Of a stretch of 46,937 nucleotides of DNA, positions 36,789-45,377 are shown in pieces. The stretch's first letter is position 1; every line of letters starts with the position of its first letter. The notes beneath the pieces are model-generated. The model was not told the origin of the DNA, searched no databases, and saw nothing but the letters and a program-made list of their open reading frames with translations. Origin of the DNA: Tindallia sp. MSAO_Bac2 (GTDB taxonomy: Bacteria > Bacillota > Clostridia > Peptostreptococcales > Tindalliaceae); contig QYZZ01000054.1 in the NCBI GenBank assembly GCA_003838145.1, forward strand, positions 1 through 46,937, written 5' to 3'. Both the position numbers and the translations under genes were made by a program.

Positions 36789-37238
36789 GTGAAGCATCAT
36801 AAGGGAAATCAAAAGAAAAAAGAGACACTTGTATTGGCATTACTAATCCTGATTGCTTTAACAGCTGTTTTTGCAACTTTTCTTATCGTATATGCCATTG
36901 ACCAGCAAACAGATATTACCAGTGATGCAGTCAGTCCTTACACTGTCCCTCTCGAGGTGCTTACTCAGGCTGCAAATTCCGAAGATGGATCGAGAAGAGC
37001 TTATGTGAAAATATCAGTAGTACTTGAATTGGAAAACCGTGGGGACTTGAGGGAAATAAACAGGTATGCGGATCGATCAAGAGCTGTGATAACACAAACG
37101 ATTAATGCGACACCGGCAGAATCGTTGATTGATCCAAATCAATTGGAAAAAATTCAGAGTGATATGATTTCTAACTTTAAAAAAGAGCTTTCTGTAAAAC
37201 CAAAAAATATTTTTTATGATCAATTAATCGTTCAATAA
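36789..37238 (+). CDS. FliL-like membrane protein
   Basis: The 149-residue protein has a basic N-terminus, one membrane helix (about 12-36, LVLALLILIALTAVFATFLI) and an outer domain resembling the FliL family (SRRAYVKISVVLELENRGD, then PKNIFYDQLIVQ at the end, where FliL proteins have a similar IYFxxFxxQ tail). FliL helps flagellar stators, but no flagellar genes surround it. The GTG start has AAAGGAT upstream at wide spacing. The match is by pattern only. Confidence 0.65.
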   Translation: MKHHKGNQKKKETLVLALLILIALTAVFATFLIVYAIDQQTDITSDAVSPYTVPLEVLTQAANSEDGSRRAYVKISVVLELENRGDLREINRYADRSRAVITQTINATPAESLIDPNQLEKIQSDMISNFKKELSVKPKNIFYDQLIVQ

Positions 37239-37250
37239 GGAGGCTGTCAC

Positions 37251-37757
37251 ATGAAAAGCGAAAAAGATATCATTGAATTTGCAATGACAATGGAATTGCA
37301 AGGCCAGAGGTTTTATCAAAGTTTTGCAGATCAGGTGGAAAATGAGACTGCAAAAATCTGGTTTAAATCACTGGCTGAAACAGAAAAAGAACATTATGAA
37401 ATACTTAAGAAGCAGTATGATTCTCTAAACGACAATGGTGAGTGGCTGGATATAAGTAAAGAGATTGAAAACAATCCCGATCAGTCTTTGTTTGATCAAC
37501 GTAAGCAAAATGAAAAGCTCGATGCTGAACAGCTGCATAGTCATGCAGATTTATCCATCCTGCGAATGGCCTATTTGATCGAAAATGATTTTGCTGAATA
37601 TTATAAAAAAGCAGCAGAACAAACAAAGGATCCAAAAGGCAAAAAACTTCTTACAACCTTGTTCGAATGGGAAAATGAGCATCGGAGGCTTTTTTACGAA
37701 GAGTACCAGCAGGCAATGCAAAGCAACTGGTTTGATCAGGGTTTTGCACCCTTTTAG
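37251..37757 (+). CDS. Ferritin-like / rubrerythrin-type diiron protein
   Basis: The 168-residue four-helix protein shows a diiron pattern: E15, E45-x2-H48 (ETEKEHYEIL), E111 and E116 in ENDFAEYYKKA, and E141-x2-H144 (WENEHRRLFYE). It has no rubredoxin domain, so it is a ferritin-like or erythrin-type protein rather than a full rubrerythrin. It may act in peroxide or oxygen protection. AAGGAGG lies just before the ATG. It follows the FliL-like gene by 12 bases and ends at a strong terminator. Confidence 0.85.
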   Translation: MKSEKDIIEFAMTMELQGQRFYQSFADQVENETAKIWFKSLAETEKEHYEILKKQYDSLNDNGEWLDISKEIENNPDQSLFDQRKQNEKLDAEQLHSHADLSILRMAYLIENDFAEYYKKAAEQTKDPKGKKLLTTLFEWENEHRRLFYEEYQQAMQSNWFDQGFAPF

Positions 37758-37760
37758 TGA

Positions 37761-37796
37761 AATCGAGTGACCATCAGGTCACTCGATTATTTTTTT
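37761..37796. terminator. Bidirectional terminator between the ferritin-like gene and nnr
   Basis: A 12-bp perfect stem (37761-37772 with 37777-37788) has an ATCA loop and is followed by a T run (37790-37796). The nnr stop codon lies inside the stem. The minus strand has only a weak T run, so it works best for the plus-strand genes. Confidence 0.88.
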
Positions 37797-39344
37797 AAAC
37801 GCTTTAGGAAGAAAATCGATCAGATCGCTGGCTATTGTACCGGTCATTCCACAAGAAGCAGCCATGTCTCCAGATACACCATGCAAGTAAGCTGCAGCTG
37901 TAGCGGCATGGATTGCCGTATTAGTTCTATGGTACAGAGAAGCAATAATCCCGGTTAATACATCACCACTTCCTCCTGTTGCCATTCCCGGATTGCCAGT
38001 GGTATTGATCCATACTTCTCCATGATGATCCGAAATAACAGTTCCTGCGCCCTTCAGCAATATAGTAGATTGCCATTTTTCTGCGTATTTTTTTGTGATC
38101 TCAATCCGGTTAGAATTAACATCCTCCGCAGATAAACCTGTCAATCGTGCCATTTCGCCAGGATGTGGCGTCATTATCCAAGGGCTTTTTTTATGCAAAA
38201 ACAGTCTTTGGTTTTCTGATAATAAATTTAATGCATCCGCATCTAAAACCATTGGCTTTTCGGATACATCCAGTAAAAATTCCAAATAGTCAGCACGACT
38301 TTTGCTTTTACCCCATCCAGGACCTGCAATAATAGCATCTGCTATCGAAATCTGTTCTTCCAGGCATTTTTTTGCTTCACATGTCAAATATCCGTATTCG
38401 TTTACAGAGTATGCTATAGTAGTTGCTTCAGGGAACATTTGCTCATAAATGCAGTTTAGTTGTTCTTCGCATGCAATTCTAACCAATCCGGCTCCACTTC
38501 GAAAGGCTGCTTTAGCTGCCAGCACCGCAGCTCCAGTCATCCCTTTTGTTCCAGCCAAAACCAGAATTGTCCCGCCATGCCCTTTGTGATCATTTTTCTG
38601 GCAACATCGCACCCATTCCTTTATATGCTTTGACTCTGTTTTCATGGCAAGGTAGCTGGTGTTTTCTATCAGTTTATTGGGAATGCCTATGTCTGCAATT
38701 TTCAAAATTCCATTGCAGGCTGCCCCCGGATATAAAACGTTTCCTGCTTTAGGGAGCTGAAATGATACTGTTATATCTGCCTTAACTGAGTTGCCAAGAA
38801 CTCTTCCTGTATTACCCTGTATGCCCGACGGAATATCTACAGAAATAACAGGACAGTCTGATTGATTAATCTTATCTATTGCTTGAGAAAAAATACCATC
38901 CACCAGTCGGTCCAGACCTGTTCCAAATAATGCATCCACCACAACTGTTTGCTTTACCATTTTCTCTTTAAGCAGTTTTAATAATGCTTTCTTATCTATG
39001 TCCTGATTACCCTTAAGCCAATAAACATACTCTGTTTGGCGGGTCAGCATTTTATAGTTTTCCAGACATTCATCTCTTAGTTTATCTGGTGTAGAAAACA
39101 AAAATAAATGCACTTCTTTTTGTTGTCTGATCAAGTGTCTTGCAAGCGCTAATCCGTCTCCCCCATTATTTCCAGGACCACAACAAATTAAAAATCTATT
39201 TATTTTTCGATTCCGGGAAAATCTGACAGCTTCTTTCATCAATGCCAGACTGGCATGCTCCATCAGCAGTATTCCAGGTATGTTATAGTCTTTAATGGTA
39301 CTCTGGTCCAAGGCACTCATTTGCTCATTAGTTACAATTTTCAA
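37779..39344 (-). CDS. nnr: Bifunctional NAD(P)H-hydrate epimerase / ADP-dependent dehydratase
   Basis: The product is about 521 residues. The N-terminal YjeF-N epimerase domain (about 1-215) has CGPGNNGGDGLALARHL and GTGLDRLVDG. The C-terminal ribokinase-like dehydratase domain (about 225-515) has LAGTKGMTGAAVLAAKAAFR, PMVLDADALNLL, TPHPGEMARLTG and the ATP/ADP site NPGMATGGSGDVLTGIIASL. It repairs hydrated NADH and NADPH in the cytoplasm. The start is TTG 39344, preceded by GGGAGGG; an ATG five codons earlier overlaps that site. It lies 16 bases after the cation exchanger gene. Confidence 0.95.
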   Translation of the reverse strand: MKIVTNEQMSALDQSTIKDYNIPGILLMEHASLALMKEAVRFSRNRKINRFLICCGPGNNGGDGLALARHLIRQQKEVHLFLFSTPDKLRDECLENYKMLTRQTEYVYWLKGNQDIDKKALLKLLKEKMVKQTVVVDALFGTGLDRLVDGIFSQAIDKINQSDCPVISVDIPSGIQGNTGRVLGNSVKADITVSFQLPKAGNVLYPGAACNGILKIADIGIPNKLIENTSYLAMKTESKHIKEWVRCCQKNDHKGHGGTILVLAGTKGMTGAAVLAAKAAFRSGAGLVRIACEEQLNCIYEQMFPEATTIAYSVNEYGYLTCEAKKCLEEQISIADAIIAGPGWGKSKSRADYLEFLLDVSEKPMVLDADALNLLSENQRLFLHKKSPWIMTPHPGEMARLTGLSAEDVNSNRIEITKKYAEKWQSTILLKGAGTVISDHHGEVWINTTGNPGMATGGSGDVLTGIIASLYHRTNTAIHAATAAAYLHGVSGDMAASCGMTGTIASDLIDFLPKAFKKIIE

Positions 39345-39360
39345 AGCAAACCCTCCCATC

Positions 39361-40368
39361 TTATACGGAAGTTTTAAACAAAATATATAGCATCATCAGA
39401 TAACCGCTTAATATTAATACTGAGTCCCACCCCATAGTCATAATACTTCTTTTTGAACGATAAAAAAGCCCAATAACAACAATTCCGCTAAGAAGAATGG
39501 TGGTCAGTGCTGTCAGCAAGTGCTGCTGGCTTACCACCGCATACACTGACCCAGGAAAATAAGATAGATCCGTTATGGCTATTACCATTATATTCAACAG
39601 GTTACTTCCCAGAACATTCCCTACGGCCATATCATAAGCTCCAATGCGGATGGCCGCAATACTTGCAACCAGCTCCGGCAAAGAGGTAGCTCCAGCTATC
39701 AGCAAACTGCCAATGAAGGTTTGACCCAGTCCTGTATTTTCTGCAATGATATCAGCATTAAGAGATAATTGAATCCCAGCAACTATGATAAGAATTGCCA
39801 TAATTACGAATTTAACGGCTGTTTCCATCACCAAATAACGTTTATTTGTATGATTTCCCAGCTTTGAAGGCTGTTCAAAAGGCACGGGAAATTTGTTTTC
39901 ATATCGCACCATTAAGATCATTGCCATAATATAAGTAATTATAATAAAGAAACTAAAGCTGCTGATCCAACCGATAGTTGCTTCAAACATTTGATAAGGA
40001 GCCATTATAATTGCCATTATGCTGATTATTGTCAGTATAATTCCAAAAATAGTGGATAGAATATGGCTTTCGCGAACCATTCTAAGTAAGCTTCCAGGTC
40101 CTTGTACTATATCTGCAATGGCAATGATCATTATATTGAAAGCATTGCTTCCATATACATTTCCAAAAGCCAGATCCGGTGACCCAATTAATGATGCCGA
40201 GACGCTGCTTGATATTTCAGGAAGGCTTGTTACAGTTGCAATTAAAATTACACCAACCAAGGTATGACCCAATGATGTATGGGTAGCCAGAATATCGCCA
40301 TACGAAGCTAACCGTGTCCCTGCAAGTACTACAACTAAAGCACTGAAAAAGAATATAAAGTATTCCAT
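39361..40368 (-). CDS. Sodium/calcium exchanger-family membrane protein (CaCA)
   Basis: The product is about 335 residues and has about ten membrane segments. The two alpha repeats of the CaCA superfamily are clear: ATVTSLPEISSSVSASLIG with AFGNVYGSNAFNIM, and AGATSLPELVASIAAIRIG with AVGNVLGSNLLNIM. It should exchange cations (Na+ or H+ against Ca2+ or similar), but the ions are unknown. The start at 40368 has GGAGGGTG upstream; a longer in-frame ATG overlaps it. It is followed closely by nnr. Confidence 0.88.
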   Translation of the reverse strand: MEYFIFFFSALVVVLAGTRLASYGDILATHTSLGHTLVGVILIATVTSLPEISSSVSASLIGSPDLAFGNVYGSNAFNIMIIAIADIVQGPGSLLRMVRESHILSTIFGIILTIISIMAIIMAPYQMFEATIGWISSFSFFIIITYIMAMILMVRYENKFPVPFEQPSKLGNHTNKRYLVMETAVKFVIMAILIIVAGIQLSLNADIIAENTGLGQTFIGSLLIAGATSLPELVASIAAIRIGAYDMAVGNVLGSNLLNIMVIAITDLSYFPGSVYAVVSQQHLLTALTTILLSGIVVIGLFYRSKRSIMTMGWDSVLILSGYLMMLYILFKTSV

Positions 40369-40392
40369 TTCACCCTCCATAGCCTTGTTTAT

Positions 40393-40779
40393 TTATTCAA
40401 AAAGAGCTTTTTCTATGGCTTTTAATAACACCAGGCTGCTATCTGTAGCACCAGTAATGGTGTCTACCTGCAAGGACTGTTCTTCAAGAACATTTTCTAT
40501 TACCATTTCACCACGTGCTCCTCTTTCATGTATATGTTCATATTCAATATCCTTAATCACACCATCTTCTACATGAACTGTTACATGAGCCTGGATCAGA
40601 ATGGCATCGTAGCTGCCTTCATAAATACCATCTTCTACTGATGCAATGTCGCCACCCTGAAAACTAATTTGTTCAATCGCACGTGTATAGCGGTACATTT
40701 CATACCCTCGCCTTCCAAAGGGATATAAAATGGCAATTAAAACAACCACAATTATTGCATATTTAAAATATTTATTCAT
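40393..40779 (-). CDS. FMN-binding domain membrane protein
   Basis: The 128-residue protein has one N-terminal membrane helix (about 7-24) and an FMN-binding domain outside it. The motif DTITGATDSSLVLLKAIEKAL has the D-T-x-T-G-A-T form in which a threonine may hold FMN covalently (as in Nqr/Rnf G subunits and related proteins). It would be a small extracytoplasmic electron carrier. The ATG at 40779 has AGAGG at good spacing. It lies upstream of the exchanger gene by 24 bases. Confidence 0.85.
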   Translation of the reverse strand: MNKYFKYAIIVVVLIAILYPFGRRGYEMYRYTRAIEQISFQGGDIASVEDGIYEGSYDAILIQAHVTVHVEDGVIKDIEYEHIHERGARGEMVIENVLEEQSLQVDTITGATDSSLVLLKAIEKALFE

Positions 40780-40785
40780 GCGCAC

Positions 40786-41002
40786 ACCTCTTTCAAAAAA
40801 TTAGAAGTTTTGATCATGAGCATCAGCCTAAGTGTAAGAATCCAATTGCCAGCTTTTCCTGCTTTCAGGTTGCTCATAATTTATCGATATCTATTTTCTC
40901 ATATGTATGTATACTTTTCAATCAGAACTATCCTAAAACATGCTTATATCCATATTATAAGATAAACACCCCCTGATCTGTTACCCATCAGGAGGTATCT
41001 TA
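40786..41002. other. Gap between korB and the FMN-binding gene
   Basis: This 217-base stretch contains the korB hairpin (40961-40999) and otherwise AT-rich sequence. A promoter for the FMN-binding gene must lie here; TTGAAA, 17 bases, GAAAAT on the minus strand is only a weak candidate. I see no tRNA or clear riboswitch. Confidence 0.4.
40961..40999 (-). terminator. Hairpin after korB
   Basis: Arms GATA..ACC..CCTGAT and ATCAGG..GGT..ATC pair around a 9-base loop, just beyond the korB stop. The following T content on the minus strand is modest, so it may be an attenuated terminator or mRNA end protector. Confidence 0.5.
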
Positions 41003-41869
41003 TTACAAGCTAAATTTTTTTGTCAATTGTTGAAATAATTCTTCTGATATTTGGGGTGTTTCTTTAACCAGATTACTTTCTTTTGTTTCCTGGTGCAACT
41101 CTTCATAACATTTTTTTTCTTTATTTTGAAAAATAACTCCTGTGCATAATCCCTTTGTTTCCTTCAAAAGTTCGACAGCTCCAATATAGTCAGAAGAATC
41201 GGTGTTTCGAATATCTTCTACAGATTTTAAATGTTCTCGGAACCATTGATAAGTATTAACCTTATTGTATGTTACGCATGGACTAAAAACCTGAACCAGG
41301 GAAAAGCCAGGATGCTCAATTGCTTTTTTGATCAGCTCTATCAGTTCATCCTGTTGCGCAGAGAAGCCCTGTGCATAAAAGGACACACCTGATCCAAGTG
41401 CCAGCAGCCCTGGATCAACTGGCATATCAACAGCACCCTCAGGAGTTGTTTTAGTTTTAAATCCCTGATGACTTACCGGTGATACGTGACCTTTTGTAAG
41501 ACCATAAACCTGGTTGTTCATCACAATATACGTCATATTTATATTTCTGCGAATAGCATGCACAGTATGGCTGGTTCCTATGGCAAACCCATCACCATCA
41601 CCACCAGCAGCAACGACCGTTAATTCCGGGTTAGCAAGCTTTATTCCCTGAGCCACCGGGAGGCTTCTGCCGTGGACGCTGTGAAAAGAATAGGCGTTCA
41701 TATATCCAGAAATTCGACCAGAGCATCCTATTCCGCTAACCACCGCCAGCATTTCTCGTGGTATATTCATTCTTGCCGCCGCCGTCTGCAGGGATCTTAA
41801 TACGGAAAAATGACCGCACCCTTTACACCATGTTGGATTTAAGCCATTTCCATAGTCCATCATCTCCAT
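41003..41869 (-). CDS. korB: 2-oxoacid:ferredoxin oxidoreductase, beta subunit
   Basis: The product is about 288 residues. It carries the thiamine diphosphate-binding region (VVAAGGDGDGFAIGTSHTVH, then MNNQVYGLTKGHVSP) and cysteines for a [4Fe-4S] cluster (WCKGCG, GIGCSGR and SPCVTYN). With the alpha subunit it would oxidatively decarboxylate a 2-oxoacid to an acyl-CoA, reducing ferredoxin. The substrate (2-oxoglutarate or other) is not clear. ATG 41869 shares a base with the alpha stop (TAATG), so translation is coupled. No separate ferredoxin-like delta subunit is present. Confidence 0.92.
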   Translation of the reverse strand: MEMMDYGNGLNPTWCKGCGHFSVLRSLQTAAARMNIPREMLAVVSGIGCSGRISGYMNAYSFHSVHGRSLPVAQGIKLANPELTVVAAGGDGDGFAIGTSHTVHAIRRNINMTYIVMNNQVYGLTKGHVSPVSHQGFKTKTTPEGAVDMPVDPGLLALGSGVSFYAQGFSAQQDELIELIKKAIEHPGFSLVQVFSPCVTYNKVNTYQWFREHLKSVEDIRNTDSSDYIGAVELLKETKGLCTGVIFQNKEKKCYEELHQETKESNLVKETPQISEELFQQLTKKFSL

Positions 41870-43584
41870 TATTTGCACCACCTTTCCATCTCATCCAATA
41901 TTTCCTCTATTGTAAAGTTATTACCATCATAACGGGTTAGACTTACAATGTCTGAGGTCCGATCTGTTTCTTGTCGAATAATCTGTGCAAGCTGTCCATT
42001 GAAATTTTCTTCAACAACAACGATACTATCGTATTGCGCCATGAGTTTTTTTATCTGATCAACAGGTAATGGTTTGATCTGGCGAATTCGCGCGATATCA
42101 ACATCACTCTCTGATCTTTTTGATGCTTCTTTTAGAACACCATATACTGACCCATAAGCCATAAATAAAGTTTTGCCGTTCAATTGATCTTCAACAATTA
42201 TTTCATTTCTGTTTTTTAGTGGTTCAGTTTTAAGCATTCTTTTTTTCATCATCTTTTTTCGGTTATCCGGATTATCTGAAGGGCGCCCTAATTCATTGTG
42301 CTCAAGACCTGTAACCTGATGTTGACCACCTGGGATTCCCGGAAGGGCCCGTTCTGAAAGCCCGTTTTCTGTAATCTTATATCTGGGAAAACCGCCATCT
42401 TTATAAGAACTCAAAAATGTTTCACTGGCAAATAGACCTCTTTGAATCGGAGGATTTTCAAAAGGGATTGCATCGATGGTCTGTGGTGATAAACTCAAAT
42501 TCAGATCAGTCAGTATAATTACAGGGCATTGATACTGGTCAGCAAGGTTAAATGCTTCCACTGTCATCTCATAACACTCTGTAACTGTTGAGGGCGACAA
42601 TATAATTGAAGAGTATTCTCCATGTCCTGCATAATAGAGAAAGGATAGGTCACTTTGTTCAGTTTTTGTCGGCATTCCTGTACTTGGTCCTGCCCTTTGA
42701 GCGTCTACAACTACAATTGGTGTCTCTATCATCCCTGCAAGTCCAAGTCCTTCTCCCATAAGCGTCATTCCAGGACCTGAAGTAGCAGTCATACTCCTTG
42801 CTCCTGCATGCGAAGCCCCTACGGTCATTGCAATGGCAGCCACCTCATCTTCTGTTTGTACCGTCTTTCCACCTATTTGAGGAAAGTATAATGCTAAATT
42901 CTCCATGATGTCAGAAGCTGGTGTAATGGGGTATCCAGCCATAAACCGACAACCTGCCATAACTGCTCCCAAGGCAATAGCTTCGTTGCCCATCATCATC
43001 ATTTTGGCTTTACCTTTTTTGTGTTGAAACGAAGGTGCCATTGTACTATCAAAGGAATCATTATTATAAGCAACTTTCAACACAGCTAAATTCTGCGTCA
43101 AAGTTTCCTGACCCTTTTTACCATAAGCATTTTTTATAATCTCCTCAAGCTCATCATAGGCGAATCCTGTCATTTTCCCTAAAAAGCCAATGACACTTGT
43201 GTTTTTCATAAAAGATTTTCCCTGGTCCTTAGCTGTCTCTGTTATTGGTAAAGGAATTACCTTCTTATTTCCTGATAAGTTTTCGCTTACCTGAAGTTCC
43301 TGATCATAAAATAAAATTCCGTCCTGCCTAAGCTGATGGAAGTTCAAATCAATGCTTTCCTGATCCATAGCCATAATAACGTGGTAAGTGCTTTCCACAC
43401 AGGTTACTTCTTCCTCTGACACTGTTATTATTATGTGGGTATTACCACCTTTAATACGAGACGAAAATTTTCTTTCGCATAACGTATAGTATCCTTTTCT
43501 GGACAATGCTTTCATGAGGCTTATTCCTGTACTAACAACACCTTCTCCTTGTATACCTCCAATTAACATTGTAAATTTTTCCAT
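41869..43584 (-). CDS. korA: 2-oxoacid:ferredoxin oxidoreductase, alpha subunit with fused gamma domain
   Basis: The product is about 571 residues. The gamma domain comes first (about 1-180; LIGGIQGEGVVSTG and FSSRIKGGNTHIIITVSEEE), followed by the alpha domains with GYPITPAS (CoA/ThDP region) and TSGPGMTLMGEGLGLAGM. This gamma-alpha fusion is the two-subunit type of the family. It pairs with KorB. The start at 43584 follows GAGGAGG; longer in-frame frames lack a good site. The promoter region diverges from the hemerythrin gene. Confidence 0.93.
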   Translation of the reverse strand: MEKFTMLIGGIQGEGVVSTGISLMKALSRKGYYTLCERKFSSRIKGGNTHIIITVSEEEVTCVESTYHVIMAMDQESIDLNFHQLRQDGILFYDQELQVSENLSGNKKVIPLPITETAKDQGKSFMKNTSVIGFLGKMTGFAYDELEEIIKNAYGKKGQETLTQNLAVLKVAYNNDSFDSTMAPSFQHKKGKAKMMMMGNEAIALGAVMAGCRFMAGYPITPASDIMENLALYFPQIGGKTVQTEDEVAAIAMTVGASHAGARSMTATSGPGMTLMGEGLGLAGMIETPIVVVDAQRAGPSTGMPTKTEQSDLSFLYYAGHGEYSSIILSPSTVTECYEMTVEAFNLADQYQCPVIILTDLNLSLSPQTIDAIPFENPPIQRGLFASETFLSSYKDGGFPRYKITENGLSERALPGIPGGQHQVTGLEHNELGRPSDNPDNRKKMMKKRMLKTEPLKNRNEIIVEDQLNGKTLFMAYGSVYGVLKEASKRSESDVDIARIRQIKPLPVDQIKKLMAQYDSIVVVEENFNGQLAQIIRQETDRTSDIVSLTRYDGNNFTIEEILDEMERWCK

Positions 43585-43709
43585 CAGAGATTTTCCTCCT
43601 CGCAAAATAATTCTGGGCACCATCTTATGGCCTATTCGTATAGATACCATTTAACTGGAAAATAAATCAATTAAATACTGAGATCAGATTCATGTTTTGT
43701 GATACACTA

Positions 43710-43739
43710 TTGCAATATCAAGCAGTTTTGCGGTAAAAT
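43710..43739 (+). promoter_or_regulatory. Promoter of the bacteriohemerythrin gene
   Basis: TTGCAA (43710-43715) and TAAAAT (43734-43739) are separated by 18 bases, 34 bases before the ATG. Confidence 0.5.
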
Positions 43740-43773
43740 TTACAGGAGTAAGCCATAAAAAAGGAGGACGATT

Positions 43774-44187
43774 ATGTTTAAATGGAAAGAGGAATTCTCT
43801 AGTCAAATAGAGAAGTTTGATGAACAACACAAACAACTTTTTAATCTTGGAAATGATCTGGTGAATGCCATTCAATCAAATCAACATGCTGATCATTATG
43901 ATGAAATTATGGCTTCTATTGATGCACTAAAAGATTATACTGAATATCACTTCAATGCTGAAGAAGCTTTACTGGAAAAGCATCAGTACCCCAAGTTAAT
44001 GTCTCATAAAATGCAACATAAAAAATTTCTCGCCAAAATTGAATCTTTCTATGAAAAAGATATTGACGAGAATCAAGTAGAAATAACTATGGAAATGGTT
44101 CATTTCATTGCAGACTGGATTCAAAACCATATTTTAAAAGTTGATGCAGAGTACGGCGATTTCCTCAATGAAAAAGGCGAATTCTAA
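43774..44187 (+). CDS. Bacteriohemerythrin
   Basis: The 137-residue protein keeps all seven diiron ligands: H19 (FDEQHKQLF), H59, E63, H78, H82, H119 and D124 (WIQNHILKVDAEY). Such proteins bind O2 reversibly in the cytoplasm and may supply or sense oxygen. AAAGGAGGA precedes the ATG. It stands alone, and its last four bases overlap the convergent GerMN lipoprotein gene, with no terminator seen between them. Confidence 0.93.
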   Translation: MFKWKEEFSSQIEKFDEQHKQLFNLGNDLVNAIQSNQHADHYDEIMASIDALKDYTEYHFNAEEALLEKHQYPKLMSHKMQHKKFLAKIESFYEKDIDENQVEITMEMVHFIADWIQNHILKVDAEYGDFLNEKGEF

Positions 44188-45245
44188 ATTTGTTCAGAGT
44201 TCCCTGTGTCAGGCACTAAAAAATCGTCAGGTCCAAGATAAAAATGACCTGTTTCATAGGGTCCGCCTTCAACACTTATCACAACTTTTTCAACGCTGTA
44301 ATAACCAGCAATTGTATTCACAATGGATTGCAACATTTGGCTTTCAAAATCGCTTCCCATTCCTCGTTTAGTAATTGCATCATTGAAATCAACTGTAACC
44401 TGCTGTTGCTCAGTTTGTCTCACAATGCTTTTAATCTCTGTATCATCGTCAAGGACAGCAGCAGCCGTTTCAATGGAGGGATCCTGCTGCAAATAGTAGG
44501 TCATTACTGATTCGACGGATTCATTAGTTGCATTTGGAACAATAAAATCCTTGTGGACACTATTCTGTTCCTCCCACTCAGGGTAATATACTCTAAGATC
44601 AGTTTCCCATGAGTATCCTTCAACAACTGATGCTAATTCAGTAATTATAGCATCTGAAGCATCTGCCGGTTCAAAAACACTTTTTACCAGTCCTATATCT
44701 TTGACATAATAAGATTTGTGTACTGACTCGTCAGATTCTGTTGTCACCTCTAATGCGCTAAAGTCACCGTAGGGAGTTGAGATGGCTGCTTCAATATCTG
44801 TTATTATCCTAACCCGGCCATCCTCCAATTCCCATTCATTACCAACTTGAAGAGGTTCCATCAACAATATTTCTGACTGATTTGCCTCTTCATTTAATAA
44901 TGGATAAAAGGAATAAAACTCTTCTTCTGAGTACTGCAGGACAATCTTGCCACTCTCTGCAACAATAACCTGTCCTACTGTTGTACCAGCAGTTTGTATC
45001 CGACGCTGTGCATTTTCACCAACAATATAATCGAAAAAAATAGTCTGATCTGCATATTCACTGCCACTACCCTCATATACAAATTTGGTGTCCGGAATAA
45101 AAGGGAAATAGTCAGTTGCTTCTGCGTCACTGACTTCAGGTGTTTCTTCTGGCGAAGGTTCGTCAGCCGATCTACATGCTGTCGTAGTAAATACCAGACT
45201 CATCATAATAAGGATTATAAACATTCTTAAAGTGTTATATTTCAT
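44184..45245 (-). CDS. Lipoprotein with C-terminal GerMN domain
   Basis: The 353-residue protein starts with a signal and lipobox (LVFTTTACRS, C24). An acidic linker and an unrecognised beta-rich region (about 45-220; DYFPFIPDTKFVYEGSGSEY) follow. The C-terminal ~130 residues resemble GerMN (LRVYYPEWEEQNSV, then QVTVDFNDAITKRGMGSDFE and IVNTIAGYYSVEKVVISVEG). It should sit on the outer face of the membrane. GGGAGG precedes the ATG. It is the second GerMN lipoprotein in the window but has a different front half, so it is a separate type rather than a recent copy. Confidence 0.78.
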   Translation of the reverse strand: MKYNTLRMFIILIMMSLVFTTTACRSADEPSPEETPEVSDAEATDYFPFIPDTKFVYEGSGSEYADQTIFFDYIVGENAQRRIQTAGTTVGQVIVAESGKIVLQYSEEEFYSFYPLLNEEANQSEILLMEPLQVGNEWELEDGRVRIITDIEAAISTPYGDFSALEVTTESDESVHKSYYVKDIGLVKSVFEPADASDAIITELASVVEGYSWETDLRVYYPEWEEQNSVHKDFIVPNATNESVESVMTYYLQQDPSIETAAAVLDDDTEIKSIVRQTEQQQVTVDFNDAITKRGMGSDFESQMLQSIVNTIAGYYSVEKVVISVEGGPYETGHFYLGPDDFLVPDTGNSEQI

Positions 45246-45284
45246 ACTGGATGCACCTCCCGCTATTTGGTACTGCTGTCATAT

Positions 45285-45314
45285 ATAATACCCTTAATGT
45301 ACCAGGCTATGCAA
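45285..45314 (-). promoter_or_regulatory. Promoter of the GerMN lipoprotein gene
   Basis: On the minus strand TTGCAT and TATTAT (complement of 45309-45314 and 45285-45290) are separated by 18 bases, 40 bases before the ATG. Confidence 0.5.
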
Positions 45315-45377
45315 TAGCAAATAAATATCAGTCCAGAAGCATATAAAGGATCTACTCCCATCCTTAATAATCCACTT

